Source: Sunxiuqinia rutila (GTDB lineage Bacteria > Bacteroidota > Bacteroidia > Bacteroidales > Prolixibacteraceae). From it: 64,000 nucleotides of DNA. The notes below the pieces were generated by a model, which worked only from the letters and a program-made list of their open reading frames with translations, did no database searches and was not told where the DNA came from. The position numbers were made by a program, and so were the translations under genes. Positions 26,489-35,525 of the stretch are shown here, piece after piece (position 1 is the stretch's first letter; every line of letters begins with the position of its first letter). Location of the stretch: contig NZ_JBNGOT010000001.1 of assembly GCF_050589705.1 (NCBI RefSeq), positions 434,001 through 498,000 of the forward strand. The letters are read 5' to 3'.

Positions 26489-27424
26489 TTAGATAGCACT
26501 GAACTTGTGGAGTACCAGCAAGGATAGGCTGGCAATGAAAATCCAAAGCAAAATGCCGAGGATAAAACTGCGCGAGCCTGCTTTTTTGACTTCACCCAGC
26601 GAAATGTTTGAGCCTATCAAAAACAGGGCTACCACCATGCCACGCTTGCCCAGCCAGTTGAGGTGGCTGAAGGTAGGCTCCCATTGTGGCAATAGGTAAG
26701 CCAGCACTACCGCAATAACAAACAGACCAATGAACCAGGGAATACTGATTTTGCCGCGTTTTTCATTTTTACTGAACAGGGCGATGGCAACCGAAAGCGG
26801 AATGATCCACAGGGCACGGGTTAGTTTTACGGCAGTGGCTATTTCCAGCGCCTGGGGGCCGTAGGCTGCTCCGGCACCCACTACCGAGCTGGTGTCGTGA
26901 ATCGCAATGGCCGACCAAAAGCCAAAGGTTTCCTGGCTTAGGTTGAAGTAGTGCCCCAGCAGGGGAAAAAGCAACAGTGCCAAGGCATTGAGCAGGAAAA
27001 TGACCACCAGCGAAAATGAAATCTGATGGTTTTTGGCATGAATGACGGGGGCGATGGCAGCAATGGCGCTGCCTCCGCAAATGGCCGTTCCGGATGCAAT
27101 GAGCCAGCTGATTTTGGAGTCCACGCGCAATAGTTTTCCCAGCAGCAAGCCAAACCCAATGGTGAGGACAACCGAGCCGGCGGTGAGCAGCAGACCCGAT
27201 TTGCTGGCTTCAATGGCTTGGGTCAGGTTCATCCCAAAGCCCATCAGCACAATGGATGCCTGTAAAACCCGTCCGGTTTGTTGGTGCAGTCCGGTGTGGC
27301 GCCAACCCCAAAAGGCGAACAGGATTCCGGTAACCAGGGCCAATGCCGGGGATACAAAAGGTAAAAAGCAGGCCGCAATGGCGATGCTGTAGATCAACTG
27401 CATATTGGTGGATAACTGTTTCAT
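26489..27424 (-). CDS. yeiH: YeiH/UPF0324 family putative sulfate/sulfite exporter
   Basis: This 311-residue inner-membrane protein has about ten helices. Family hallmarks are GFGMNLTQAIEASKSGL (about 60-78), GTAICGGSAIAAIAPVI (about 112-128), the IHDTSSVVGAGAAYGPQALEIAT segment (about 195-216) and the last LIGSNISLGEVKKAG block. UPF0324 members are linked to export of sulfur oxyanions, and in enterobacteria yeiH sits next to the LysR gene yeiE. Here a LysR gene also precedes it on the same strand, with a T-N11-A dyad at 27504-27518 in the gap. The substrate is inferred from family and context. Confidence 0.88.
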   Translation of the reverse strand: MKQLSTNMQLIYSIAIAACFLPFVSPALALVTGILFAFWGWRHTGLHQQTGRVLQASIVLMGFGMNLTQAIEASKSGLLLTAGSVVLTIGFGLLLGKLLRVDSKISWLIASGTAICGGSAIAAIAPVIHAKNHQISFSLVVIFLLNALALLLFPLLGHYFNLSQETFGFWSAIAIHDTSSVVGAGAAYGPQALEIATAVKLTRALWIIPLSVAIALFSKNEKRGKISIPWFIGLFVIAVVLAYLLPQWEPTFSHLNWLGKRGMVVALFLIGSNISLGEVKKAGSRSFILGILLWIFIASLSLLVLHKFSAI

Positions 27425-27503
27425 TATTTCTTGTTTTGCTTGAATTCGATTGCAAATGTCGATGATTGAAATAATGAAAACAAATACTAAAAATTAATAT
27501 TCA

Positions 27504-27518
27504 ATAACGATAAGTTAT
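27504..27518 (-). promoter_or_regulatory. Candidate LysR-type box upstream of yeiH-like gene
   Basis: ATAAC-GATAA-GTTAT is a perfect interrupted dyad containing a T-N11-A core (TAACGATAAGTTA), the general LysR-family recognition pattern. It lies 80-95 bp upstream of the YeiH start and about 115 bp after the stop of the LysR gene, in an AT-rich segment. Confidence 0.45.
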
Positions 27519-27599
27519 AATAGGGGTGTTCGCTAATGTCAGCAAAAAAACGGGCTTATTGTGGATTTGAGGTAGGAGTAAGGGTTGGAATGAAGCTAA

Positions 27600-27627
27600 A
27601 AGTCCAAAGGCAATCAACCGCGGACTT
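27600..27627 (-). terminator. Weak terminator after the LysR gene
   Basis: On the minus strand AAGTCC pairs with GGACTT over a 16-base loop and is followed by TT. The stem is only 6 bp and lies directly after the stop codon at 27632. Confidence 0.35.
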
Positions 27628-27631
27628 CTGC

Positions 27632-28519
27632 TTAAAACGGATATTGCAGCAAGAAATTCAGGAATAACTGCTGAAGCCTGTTTTCGGGGCCTTGCCGTGT
27701 TCCAAGCCGGAATTTCCGATGAATGCTGAAGTCTTTTACATTAAGCTTGACAATGGTTTTTAGCTGCAATTCCCGAGCTAGGGCTTTTTCAGATACCAAG
27801 GCGATACCATCAAAATTCACCAAAAAATTCTTAATGGCTTCGGTGCTTCCGAGGTGCATCAGAATATTCAGTTTGTCCAGATCAATTTTGTGTTTACGAA
27901 GGGCATGCTGAATCACTTCCAGTGTGCCCGAGCCTCGTTCGCGCATTACAAGTGGAAGCTGTTGCAGGTCGGCAAGTGCCAGATTTTTTCGTTTCCCCAG
28001 TGCATTTTGGCTGCCGGTTACCACCACAATTTCATCATCCAGAAAATCGTGGTAACGGATGTTGGCTTGCGATGAATCATTTTCAACCAAGGCCAGATCA
28101 ATGTCGTTTTGCAGCAGCTTGTGTTCCATGTCAACCGAATTGCCATTATACAAGTCGAGCTTGATTTCGGGGAAACGTTGATGGAAAGCCGCCAGCACGC
28201 CGGGAATCAGGTATTGTGCGATGGTGGAACTGGCCCCAATACGCAACGAACCCTGGTAAGCATCATTCAAGCGCCCCAGCTCAAACTCCAATTCGTGATA
28301 TTGCTGCTGGATTTGCTTCAGATGGCGGTAGGCCAGTTTGCCTGCCTGGGTGAGGTACACTTTGTTGCCTTTGCGTTCAAAGAGGGCGCTGTTTAGCTTA
28401 CTTTCCAGTTCTTTGATGTGCTTGGTTACAGCAGGCTGGCTGATAAACAGTGCTTCTGCCGCTTTTGAAAAGCTCAGGTTTTCGGCAACAGCTAAAAATA
28501 CTTCATCACGGTAATCCAT
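27632..28519 (-). CDS. LysR family transcriptional regulator
   Basis: This 295-residue regulator has an N-terminal winged helix-turn-helix (residues 1-60: LSFSKAAEALFISQPAVTKH is the recognition region) and a periplasmic-binding-protein-like effector domain from about residue 88. The effector region MRERGSGTLEVIQHAL resembles CysB/CbbR/YeiE-type regulators of sulfur or redox genes. It sits between the sulfur-transfer fusion gene (terminated upstream) and the YeiH exporter gene. A -7-like TAACTTTC lies 25 bp before the start. It most likely controls yeiH and perhaps the fusion gene. Confidence 0.92.
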   Translation of the reverse strand: MDYRDEVFLAVAENLSFSKAAEALFISQPAVTKHIKELESKLNSALFERKGNKVYLTQAGKLAYRHLKQIQQQYHELEFELGRLNDAYQGSLRIGASSTIAQYLIPGVLAAFHQRFPEIKLDLYNGNSVDMEHKLLQNDIDLALVENDSSQANIRYHDFLDDEIVVVTGSQNALGKRKNLALADLQQLPLVMRERGSGTLEVIQHALRKHKIDLDKLNILMHLGSTEAIKNFLVNFDGIALVSEKALARELQLKTIVKLNVKDFSIHRKFRLGTRQGPENRLQQLFLNFLLQYPF

Positions 28520-28585
28520 CGGCTGACTTCTTGTTTTGTTGTCGAAAGTTATGGAAATTTCAGGAATGACCGGCTTTATCTACAA

Positions 28586-28619
28586 AAAACGCTGCCCCGG
28601 GTTGTCGAAGCAGCGTTTT
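28586..28619 (-). terminator. Rho-independent terminator of the CoADR fusion gene
   Basis: On the minus strand AAAACGCTGC and GCAGCGTTTT form a perfect 10-bp stem with a 14-base loop, extended by a T-run (TTTTTTG). It separates the fusion gene from the LysR gene, which therefore has its own promoter. Confidence 0.85.
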
Positions 28620-28641
28620 GTATCTTGAAAAATCAGTTGTC

Positions 28642-31134
28642 TTAAATGAACAGGTTGAGGTTGGCTTTTTCGGCTTCTTCCAGGTAAGTGGCTACCCCAC
28701 CAATTTCTACCCGATCCAACAGCTCTTCGGCATTTACACCCATCACGTCCATCGACATTTGGCAGGCAATCATCTTAACGCCATTGTCCAAGGCGGTGTT
28801 TAGCATGTCCTCAATGGAGTCCACTTTTTTGGCGAGCATGCGCTTTTTCATCATTAATGAGCCCATGCCCATCATATTCATTTTTGAAAGCTTCAGTTTG
28901 CCTGCGTTGCCCGGCATCATTTTTCCGAACATTTTGCCCATGAAGTCTTTTTCAACCTCCGGCTTGTCGGTTTTTTTGATGATGTTGAGGCCCCAGAAGG
29001 TAAAGAACATGGTAACTTCTTTCTCCATCGATGCAGCACCATTGGCAATGACCAGTGAGGCCAAGGCGCGATCCATGTCATCGCTAAAGACCACCATGGT
29101 TTTGTTTTGGGGTAGCTGAACTGATGAAAAGTCGCCAGAGGATGGTTTCGATCCTTTTTCTTCGCCTTTTTCAATGACAGCAGTGATGATTCCGGCAGCG
29201 GACTCCAGGGACACCAACTTGTTCCCGGTGATGTTGCACCACGATTGCACATCCTTCATGAAGCCGGGATCGCTGGCTTTTTGTTGCAGCCGGTCGCCCG
29301 GGTTCAATTTATCCATTTCTGTTTTGAGCTTCAGCACCGGCCCCGGACATTGCAAGCCACAAGCATCAACCTCAATTGTTTTTACCAGGTTTTTCAGCGA
29401 AGGTGCTTCGGTGGGCTTACCGCGATAAATATGATCGTCTTTGGCAATGTAGCTCGACTCAAAAATGTCTTCGTTACTTTGCTTGCACATGGTATGTTCG
29501 TAAGTTTTGTAACCACCACTCAGGTTGTAAACTTCTTCAAACCCATTTTGCATCAGGATGCGGCAGGCAAAATAGCCACGGATACCAACCCCACAGTACA
29601 CGATGATTTTTTTGTCGCGTGGAATTTCATTCAAGCGCTCGCGGATCTGATCCACTTCCACATTCAACGAACCTTCAATATGCCCCAATGCGTGTTCGGC
29701 AGGCGTACGCACATCGAGCAGGCAAATTTGAGGCGCATGCAGTTTGCTGACTTCAACCCAGTTGATGTTTTTCATGCGACCCATAATGATGTTTTCAGCC
29801 ACATAGCCAGCCTGGTTTACCGGATCCTTTGCCGATGAGTAAGGTGGTGCATAGGCATGTTCAATGTCTTGCAGGTCGTAAATGCTTCCGTTGTTTAATA
29901 ATACCGTTGCAATAAGGTCAATCCGCTTATCGATGCCTTTGTAGCCAATCATTTGCGCCCCGTATAGTTTCCCGGTTTTAGGGTGAAAAAGAATTTTCAG
30001 CGTATAGGGTAAAGCGCCCGGATAGTACCCGGCATGCGATGATCCGTGAATAATATTGGAGGTGTACTCGATGCCTTCGCGTTTCAGCGCTTTGGCCGAA
30101 AGTCCTGTGGAGGCAACCGTAAGGTCGAACACTTTGGCAATGGCGGTAGCAATGGCACCTTTGTATTTTCGGGTATTGCCCAACACCAGGTTATCGGCCA
30201 CCAGGCGGCCTTGCTTGTTGGCTGGTCCGGCCAGGTAAGTGTTTACATAGTTGCCGGTAATGGGATGTGGAAAGGCAATGGCATCGCCCAGTGCGTAAAT
30301 GTTGGGATCGTTGGTTTGCAGGTACTCATTGACTTTAATGCCTCCGTTTTCGGCCAGCTCCAGGCCGGATTCCCGTGCCAGTTTTGTTTCCGGGCGTACA
30401 CCAATGGATAAGATGACCATGTCGGTTTCCAGTTCGCGGCCGGATTGCAGTTGAACGGTCAAAGATTCTTCTTGGCGGTCAAAGGAATTTACGCCATCCT
30501 TCAGGTAGAATTCAACTTGCTTGGTTTTTAAGTGCTGGTGCACTTCGGCAGCCATTTCATAGTCCAACGGAGCCATCACCTGGCTGGCCATCTCAACAAT
30601 GGTGACATTCATGCCCAGCTGGTGCAGGTTCTCGGCCATTTCCAGTCCAATAAATCCGGCACCAATCACAACGGCACGCTTCGGCTTTTGCGTATCGCAA
30701 AACGACTTGATCCGATCGGTGTCGTGTACGTTTCGCAGAGTGAAAATGGAGGGATCATTGATACCTGCAATAGGTGGCTTAACTGGTTCAGCTCCGGGTG
30801 AAACCACCAGCTTGTCATAGCTTTCGGTGTAGGTTTCCTTGGTCTGATGATTCAAAACCTCCACGGTTTGTGCTTCCCGGTTAATTTGAGTCACTTCCTG
30901 TAAAACACGAACATCAACATTGAGGCGGGCCCGAAAACTTTCGGGAGTTTGTACCAGCAGTTTTTCGCGTTCTGTAATGGTTCCACCGATGTAGTAGGGC
31001 AGCCCACAGTTGGCGTAAGAAATGTTTTGTCCGCGTTCGAACATGATGATTTCTGCTTTTTCATCCAGTCGTCGTAAGCGGGCGGCGGCTGTTGCTCCTC
31101 CGGCAACTCCACCGATGATAACATATTTTGTCAT
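28642..31134 (-). CDS. CoA-disulfide reductase-rhodanese-TusA-DsrE2 four-domain fusion
   Basis: This cytoplasmic 830-residue sulfur-handling enzyme has four parts. Residues 1 to about 450 form an FAD/NAD(P)H-dependent CoA-disulfide or polysulfide reductase with GGVAGGATAA and catalytic Cys43 (SYANCGLPYY). Residues about 453-545 are a rhodanese domain with active Cys near 513 (VYCGVGIRGY). Residues about 588-655 are a TusA/SirA domain with the CPGP motif (DACGLQCPGPVLKLK, near 595). Residues about 675-830 are a DsrE2-type domain with a conserved cysteine near 790 (KMIACQMSMDVMGV). All catalytic cysteines are present. The chain suggests persulfide release from CoA-SSH and relay between carriers. 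Typical CoADR-rhodanese proteins are about 550 residues; this one adds two sulfur-carrier domains. Confidence 0.93.
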   Translation of the reverse strand: MTKYVIIGGVAGGATAAARLRRLDEKAEIIMFERGQNISYANCGLPYYIGGTITEREKLLVQTPESFRARLNVDVRVLQEVTQINREAQTVEVLNHQTKETYTESYDKLVVSPGAEPVKPPIAGINDPSIFTLRNVHDTDRIKSFCDTQKPKRAVVIGAGFIGLEMAENLHQLGMNVTIVEMASQVMAPLDYEMAAEVHQHLKTKQVEFYLKDGVNSFDRQEESLTVQLQSGRELETDMVILSIGVRPETKLARESGLELAENGGIKVNEYLQTNDPNIYALGDAIAFPHPITGNYVNTYLAGPANKQGRLVADNLVLGNTRKYKGAIATAIAKVFDLTVASTGLSAKALKREGIEYTSNIIHGSSHAGYYPGALPYTLKILFHPKTGKLYGAQMIGYKGIDKRIDLIATVLLNNGSIYDLQDIEHAYAPPYSSAKDPVNQAGYVAENIIMGRMKNINWVEVSKLHAPQICLLDVRTPAEHALGHIEGSLNVEVDQIRERLNEIPRDKKIIVYCGVGIRGYFACRILMQNGFEEVYNLSGGYKTYEHTMCKQSNEDIFESSYIAKDDHIYRGKPTEAPSLKNLVKTIEVDACGLQCPGPVLKLKTEMDKLNPGDRLQQKASDPGFMKDVQSWCNITGNKLVSLESAAGIITAVIEKGEEKGSKPSSGDFSSVQLPQNKTMVVFSDDMDRALASLVIANGAASMEKEVTMFFTFWGLNIIKKTDKPEVEKDFMGKMFGKMMPGNAGKLKLSKMNMMGMGSLMMKKRMLAKKVDSIEDMLNTALDNGVKMIACQMSMDVMGVNAEELLDRVEIGGVATYLEEAEKANLNLFI

Positions 31135-31369
31135 TTTCTGTCTTGAACTATTAATTGTGAAAAAAAATCAACCTAATTAGATATGCAAATGTGTGGATAT
31201 TAAAAATGATAATCTCTGAGTTTTGTCTGAAAAAGATCTAGATAATGTATTCTTAACACGATTATCCGTTATTTAGAATGGTTCTGAAAAGATTTGGGCG
31301 ATTGGCTGAAGTTTAACTGGTTTTCCCTTATTTTTTGTTCTTTTGTGTCAATAAAATTCAATTTTGGAA

Positions 31370-32107
31370 ATGAAACGTTTACTTGGATATTTACTAAGCC
31401 CTGTTTACCTCTTGGTTTTTGGCTTGTTGTTGGTCGTGTTCCACCCCATTCAGATTGTTTGTCGGTTGGTTGGAGGATATCCCCTGCGGAAAAAATCGGT
31501 GGACATTCTCAACTTTTTGTTGATCTATAGTTTGGTTATTCTGGGAACACGCATCCGGTTTCGGGGATTTGAGCAGTTGCCCCAAGGGCGTCCGTTCATT
31601 ATCGTATCCAATCATCAAAATACGTTGGATATTCCTCCTATTGTCTGGGGATTTCGGAAGCATCATCCTAAATTTGTGTCGAAGAAGGAATTGGGCAAAG
31701 GCATTCCAAGCATTAGCTACAACCTGCGTCATGGTGGTTCGGCTTTAATCGACCGTAAAAATGGGCGTCAGTCCATTGTTGAAATCACCAAGCTGGGTAA
31801 GCATATTGAGAAAGAGCAGTATTGTGCCAGCATTTTCCCCGAGGGCACGCGCAGTAAAACCGGTTTAGTGAAATCATTTCAGCCAGCCGGAATTGCATCC
31901 TTGTTGCGTGCAGCGCCTTCAGCCTGGGTTGTTCCTTTTGTGATTGACGGAAACAGCCGCTTGATGCAGAAAGGCTACTTTCCTTTGGCTTTCGGAACGC
32001 GCCTGACCTATACTGTTTTAGAGCCCATTGATCCTTCCGGGCGGGATGTAAAAGAGTTGACGCTGGAAATTGAGAATAAGATCAAAGCCCATTTGAATCA
32101 GGCATAA
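31370..32107 (+). CDS. plsC: 1-acyl-sn-glycerol-3-phosphate acyltransferase
   Basis: This membrane-associated enzyme of phospholipid synthesis transfers an acyl chain to lysophosphatidic acid to make phosphatidic acid. About 245 residues follow the ATG at 31370; an upstream in-frame TTG at 31364 would add two residues. One or two N-terminal membrane helices (about 8-30 and 45-62) precede the catalytic HX4D motif (NHQNTLD, about residue 80) and the FPEGTRSK motif (about 155). VPFVIDGNSR and a C-terminal basic region complete the family pattern. It converges with the oxidoreductase gene at 32129 with only 21 bp between stops. Confidence 0.93.
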   Translation: MKRLLGYLLSPVYLLVFGLLLVVFHPIQIVCRLVGGYPLRKKSVDILNFLLIYSLVILGTRIRFRGFEQLPQGRPFIIVSNHQNTLDIPPIVWGFRKHHPKFVSKKELGKGIPSISYNLRHGGSALIDRKNGRQSIVEITKLGKHIEKEQYCASIFPEGTRSKTGLVKSFQPAGIASLLRAAPSAWVVPFVIDGNSRLMQKGYFPLAFGTRLTYTVLEPIDPSGRDVKELTLEIENKIKAHLNQA

Positions 32108-32128
32108 ACTGGTTCAGTGAATGCACCG

Positions 32129-33616
32129 TTAAATTTGCTCCCAGCCTTGCCGGTAGTTGTGCCGGATCCATTCTTCGGCCATCTTTTTGGCCGGCAGGGT
32201 AACAAAATCCTTGTTGAAACGGGGGTCTCCGTTTACAACCTCAAATTCATCCTTGGCCAGAATGCGCAGCTGATCGTCATTGCTGATGTTGGTGAAACGC
32301 ATGTTTGGACCATCCCAAAGCAGTTTGCGCTGCAAACTTTGCAAGCGAACGGCCAGCACACCCATGACGACCATTTCGTTTAGCGGTCCGGCATAGTCGA
32401 AGTTGGATGATGCTTCTACACGGTTTTGGGGCGTTTCCTTGCAGGCCCGAATCCAGTCCTGTTCGTGTCCGCCTTCCTGGGCGTTAGGAATCCGTCGAAT
32501 GCTTCTTCCCGGCTGTTCAAAATGAGCCATCTCACGTGTTGGCAGCAGGGTGGGGTTAGCCGATGAAGCACCGCACATGATCTTTCCTTTGGTTCCATGA
32601 AAAATACAGCCTCCACTTTCATTGCCCATAGGTTCTCCGGGCAATAGCTCATCGGGGCGGGGCGGCATCAGTCCCCCGTCATACCAGGTTACGGTTACCG
32701 GGGGCATGGCCACTTTGGGGAGGTTATCCCTGGCGGGGAATTCGTAAACGACCATTTCTGCATTGGGGCATGACTCGGTATTTGTTGGTGTGGAACTGCC
32801 CTGCACTGAGGACGGGTATTCCAACTTCAATGCTTTAAATACCGGATCAAGAATATGACAGGCCATGTCGCCCAGTGCGCCGGTGCCAAAATCCCACCAG
32901 CCGCGCCAGTTCCAGGGCGTATAAATTTCGTTGTAAGGGCGGTAGGCTGCCGGTCCTAAAAATAAATCCCAGTCCAGTGTTTTAGGAATGCGCATTTCCT
33001 TGTCTGGTCGCTCCAGCCCTTGCGGCCAGATGGGGCGGTTGGTCCAGGCATCGACCCGGGTTATGTCGCCAATTTTTCCGGCCCAGATCCATTCGCAAAT
33101 TTGCCGGATGCCTTCATTGGAATTCCCTTGGTTTCCCATTTGCGTGGCTACTTGATAACGTCGGGCTGTTTCGGTCAGCACCCGACTTTCGTACACCGAG
33201 TGGGTGAGGGGCTTTTGAAGGTAGACATGAATGCCTTGGCGCATGGCCATTAAAGCCGGCAGGGCATGCGAGTGATCGGGCGTAGCAATCATCACTGCAT
33301 CAATGTCTTTTTGCTTGTCGAACATCACCCGGTAATCCTTGTACTGCGGAGCTATAGGCCATTCGCGGAAGGAGTTCCGATTTGCATATTTCCAGTCAAC
33401 GTCACACAGGGCAACAATATTTTCCAGCTCCATGTTTTTCAGGTTGCGATAGCCCATCCCTCCAACACCAATCCCGGCAATGTTGAGTTTGTCGCTTGGT
33501 GCTTTATGCCCCAACCCGCCAATAACATGGCTGGGAAGCAGGGTCAATCCGGCTAATGCCCCGGTGGTTGATCCGATAAATTTTCGTCGGCTGATGCCCG
33601 TTTTACTAGGTTTCAT
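32129..33616 (-). CDS. TAT-exported Gfo/Idh/MocA family oxidoreductase
   Basis: This 495-residue NAD(P)-dependent sugar or sugar-derivative oxidoreductase has a twin-arginine signal (SRRKFIGSTTGALAGLTLLP), so it is probably periplasmic. The Rossmann motif is GIGVGGMGYRN (about residue 47). The family EKP motif reads QKP (HVYLQKPLTHSVYES, about 130), as in a subgroup common in Bacteroidota and Planctomycetes. The C-terminal half has the family beta-sheet fold (PYNEIYTPWNWRGWWDFGTG). It is a tandem paralogue of the next gene upstream (33785-35284), which is separated by a terminator. The substrate is unknown. Confidence 0.92.
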   Translation of the reverse strand: MKPSKTGISRRKFIGSTTGALAGLTLLPSHVIGGLGHKAPSDKLNIAGIGVGGMGYRNLKNMELENIVALCDVDWKYANRNSFREWPIAPQYKDYRVMFDKQKDIDAVMIATPDHSHALPALMAMRQGIHVYLQKPLTHSVYESRVLTETARRYQVATQMGNQGNSNEGIRQICEWIWAGKIGDITRVDAWTNRPIWPQGLERPDKEMRIPKTLDWDLFLGPAAYRPYNEIYTPWNWRGWWDFGTGALGDMACHILDPVFKALKLEYPSSVQGSSTPTNTESCPNAEMVVYEFPARDNLPKVAMPPVTVTWYDGGLMPPRPDELLPGEPMGNESGGCIFHGTKGKIMCGASSANPTLLPTREMAHFEQPGRSIRRIPNAQEGGHEQDWIRACKETPQNRVEASSNFDYAGPLNEMVVMGVLAVRLQSLQRKLLWDGPNMRFTNISNDDQLRILAKDEFEVVNGDPRFNKDFVTLPAKKMAEEWIRHNYRQGWEQI

Positions 33617-33722
33617 TGCGTTTGATTTTAGGAAATATGCGTGGACAATTTAGTAAGAAATGTTGATTTTGTAAAAAAAGGAAAAGCTCTAATTGGAAAT
33701 AATTGACCAGTTCGGATTGGGC

Positions 33723-33762
33723 AATAAAAAACGAGGTAAGATGTTTCTTACCCCGTTTATTG
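33723..33762 (-). terminator. Rho-independent terminator of the second Gfo/Idh gene
   Basis: On the minus strand CGGGGTAAGA and TCTTACCTCG pair around a 4-base loop, followed by TTTTTTATT. This isolates the gene at 33785-35284 from the downstream paralogue. Confidence 0.8.
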
Positions 33763-33784
33763 TAATTAAACTTGAATTCAATCA

Positions 33785-35284
33785 TTAAGCTGGCATATCC
33801 GGCAAGCTCCATGGTGCACGGTAAGTGTGCTTGATCAGTTCTGATGCAAACTCTTTTGCAGAAACAGGATCAGTCCATGTTTTCTTGAAGGTTGGGTGAC
33901 CATCATGAATCGCAAAACCATCTTTAATAACCGTTCTGATTTCTTCGCTGTCATTCAGGTTCGTGAATTCCATTTTTTCTCCATTCCACTCAAGCTCTTT
34001 ATTCAGGCTTTGTAAGCGAACGGCCAATACACCCATGACTACCATTTCGTTGAATGGTCCGGCTTCACTGAAGTCAGATGCTGTAGGGATCCGGTTTTCA
34101 GGAGTTTCTTTACATGCACGTACCCAGTCCATTTCGTGGCTGGTTTCAATGCGACGACGGAATTTAGGTGCGTCTGGTTTGCGTCCGGACAACAACCATG
34201 GATTAACACCGTAGCAACCACAGATCAGCTTGTCTTTAGTTCCGTGGAAAATGACACCACCACCTGAGTCATTCGGGTTTTTACCAGCTGGCCATCCGTC
34301 AGGAAGCATTGGTTTAATACCACCATCATACCAGTTTACTTCCACTTCAGGAAGTTTAATTTTCATTTTTTTCTTCGCTTTCCTTTCGGGGAAAGTTAAT
34401 TTCACAGATTGTGCTGTTGGGGCACAGTCTTGTAACAATAAAGTAGAGTTACCTTGTGCCTTTGTTGGGTAGCCTAAGTCCAGACCAACAAATACCGGGT
34501 GCAGGATGTGGCAAGCCATATCACCGAGTGCACCTGTACCGTAGTCCCACCAGCCACGCCAGTTCCAAGGATGGTAAATTTCGTTGTACGGACGCATTTT
34601 AGCTGGTCCAACGAACAAGTCCCAATCCAATCCATCAGGAACCCACTGCCCGTTTTCAGGAGTGTTCAATCCTTGTGGCCAAATTGGACGGTCAGTGAAC
34701 GCTTCTACTTTGGTAATTTCACCAATCTCACCGTTGGCAATCCATTCGGTTGTCAGGTTTACACCTTCGCCTGACGATCCTTGGTTACCCATGGATGTGG
34801 CCACTTTATACTTCTCAGCCAATTTTGTCAACAAACGAGATTCGTAAACGGAGTGTGTTAATGGTTTTTGCACGTATACGTGTTTGCCCATGGCAATGGC
34901 GTGAGCTGCAGTAATGGCGTGGGTATGGTCGGCTGTTGCAATCATAACCGCGTCGAAATCGTTACCCATTTCGTCATACATTCTGCGCCAGTCTTTGTAC
35001 TTTTTGGCTTTTGGATAGCGGTCGAAAACGCCGTTGCCGCCAGTGTAGTTCCAGTCCACATCGCAAAGACCGATGATGTTTTCTGATTCCAGGTTCTTCA
35101 AGTTAGCGAAACCCATACCGCCGACACCAACACCAACGATATTCAGTTTATCACTCGGGGCTTTGTGTCCCAAACCTGCAATAACACTGCTAGGAAGAAT
35201 GGTAATTCCGGCAGCTGCAGTTGCAGCTGTTCCCAGAAAGGCCCTTCTTGAAACTTGCTTTGATTCTTTTGAAAGCTTTTTCAT
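33785..35284 (-). CDS. TAT-exported Gfo/Idh/MocA family oxidoreductase, paralogue
   Basis: This 499-residue protein is a clear paralogue of the gene at 32129, with the same layout: twin-arginine signal (SRRAFLGTAATAAAGITILP), Rossmann motif GVGVGGMGFANLKN, QKP variant of the EKP motif (YVQKPLTHSVYESRLL), and the NWRGWWDYGTGALGDMACHI block. The two share many long identical runs, so duplication is fairly old but the function is likely related. Codon use differs slightly: this copy uses more A/T-ending codons. Divergent with the peroxiredoxin gene; the 316-bp gap between holds the peroxiredoxin promoter. Confidence 0.93.
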   Translation of the reverse strand: MKKLSKESKQVSRRAFLGTAATAAAGITILPSSVIAGLGHKAPSDKLNIVGVGVGGMGFANLKNLESENIIGLCDVDWNYTGGNGVFDRYPKAKKYKDWRRMYDEMGNDFDAVMIATADHTHAITAAHAIAMGKHVYVQKPLTHSVYESRLLTKLAEKYKVATSMGNQGSSGEGVNLTTEWIANGEIGEITKVEAFTDRPIWPQGLNTPENGQWVPDGLDWDLFVGPAKMRPYNEIYHPWNWRGWWDYGTGALGDMACHILHPVFVGLDLGYPTKAQGNSTLLLQDCAPTAQSVKLTFPERKAKKKMKIKLPEVEVNWYDGGIKPMLPDGWPAGKNPNDSGGGVIFHGTKDKLICGCYGVNPWLLSGRKPDAPKFRRRIETSHEMDWVRACKETPENRIPTASDFSEAGPFNEMVVMGVLAVRLQSLNKELEWNGEKMEFTNLNDSEEIRTVIKDGFAIHDGHPTFKKTWTDPVSAKEFASELIKHTYRAPWSLPDMPA

Positions 35285-35525
35285 AGTTTATAATTCAAAT
35301 TGATTCAGGTAAAAACGTAATTTCTTAAAGCCCGAAAGCTTTAAAAAACCAGTTAAAGATATAATTCTTCGGGCTTACCCCCAAACATTTTGCCGGATGA
35401 ATCCGCAAAGGACAACGGAATTAGGATTCTTGGCTTGAATGGGTTGCAATAAAGAGGAACGATAACTAATGGGTTTTTACAGGTTTGTCAAATAGTTTTT
35501 GTCTATTCCGATTAAAAAAAATCAA

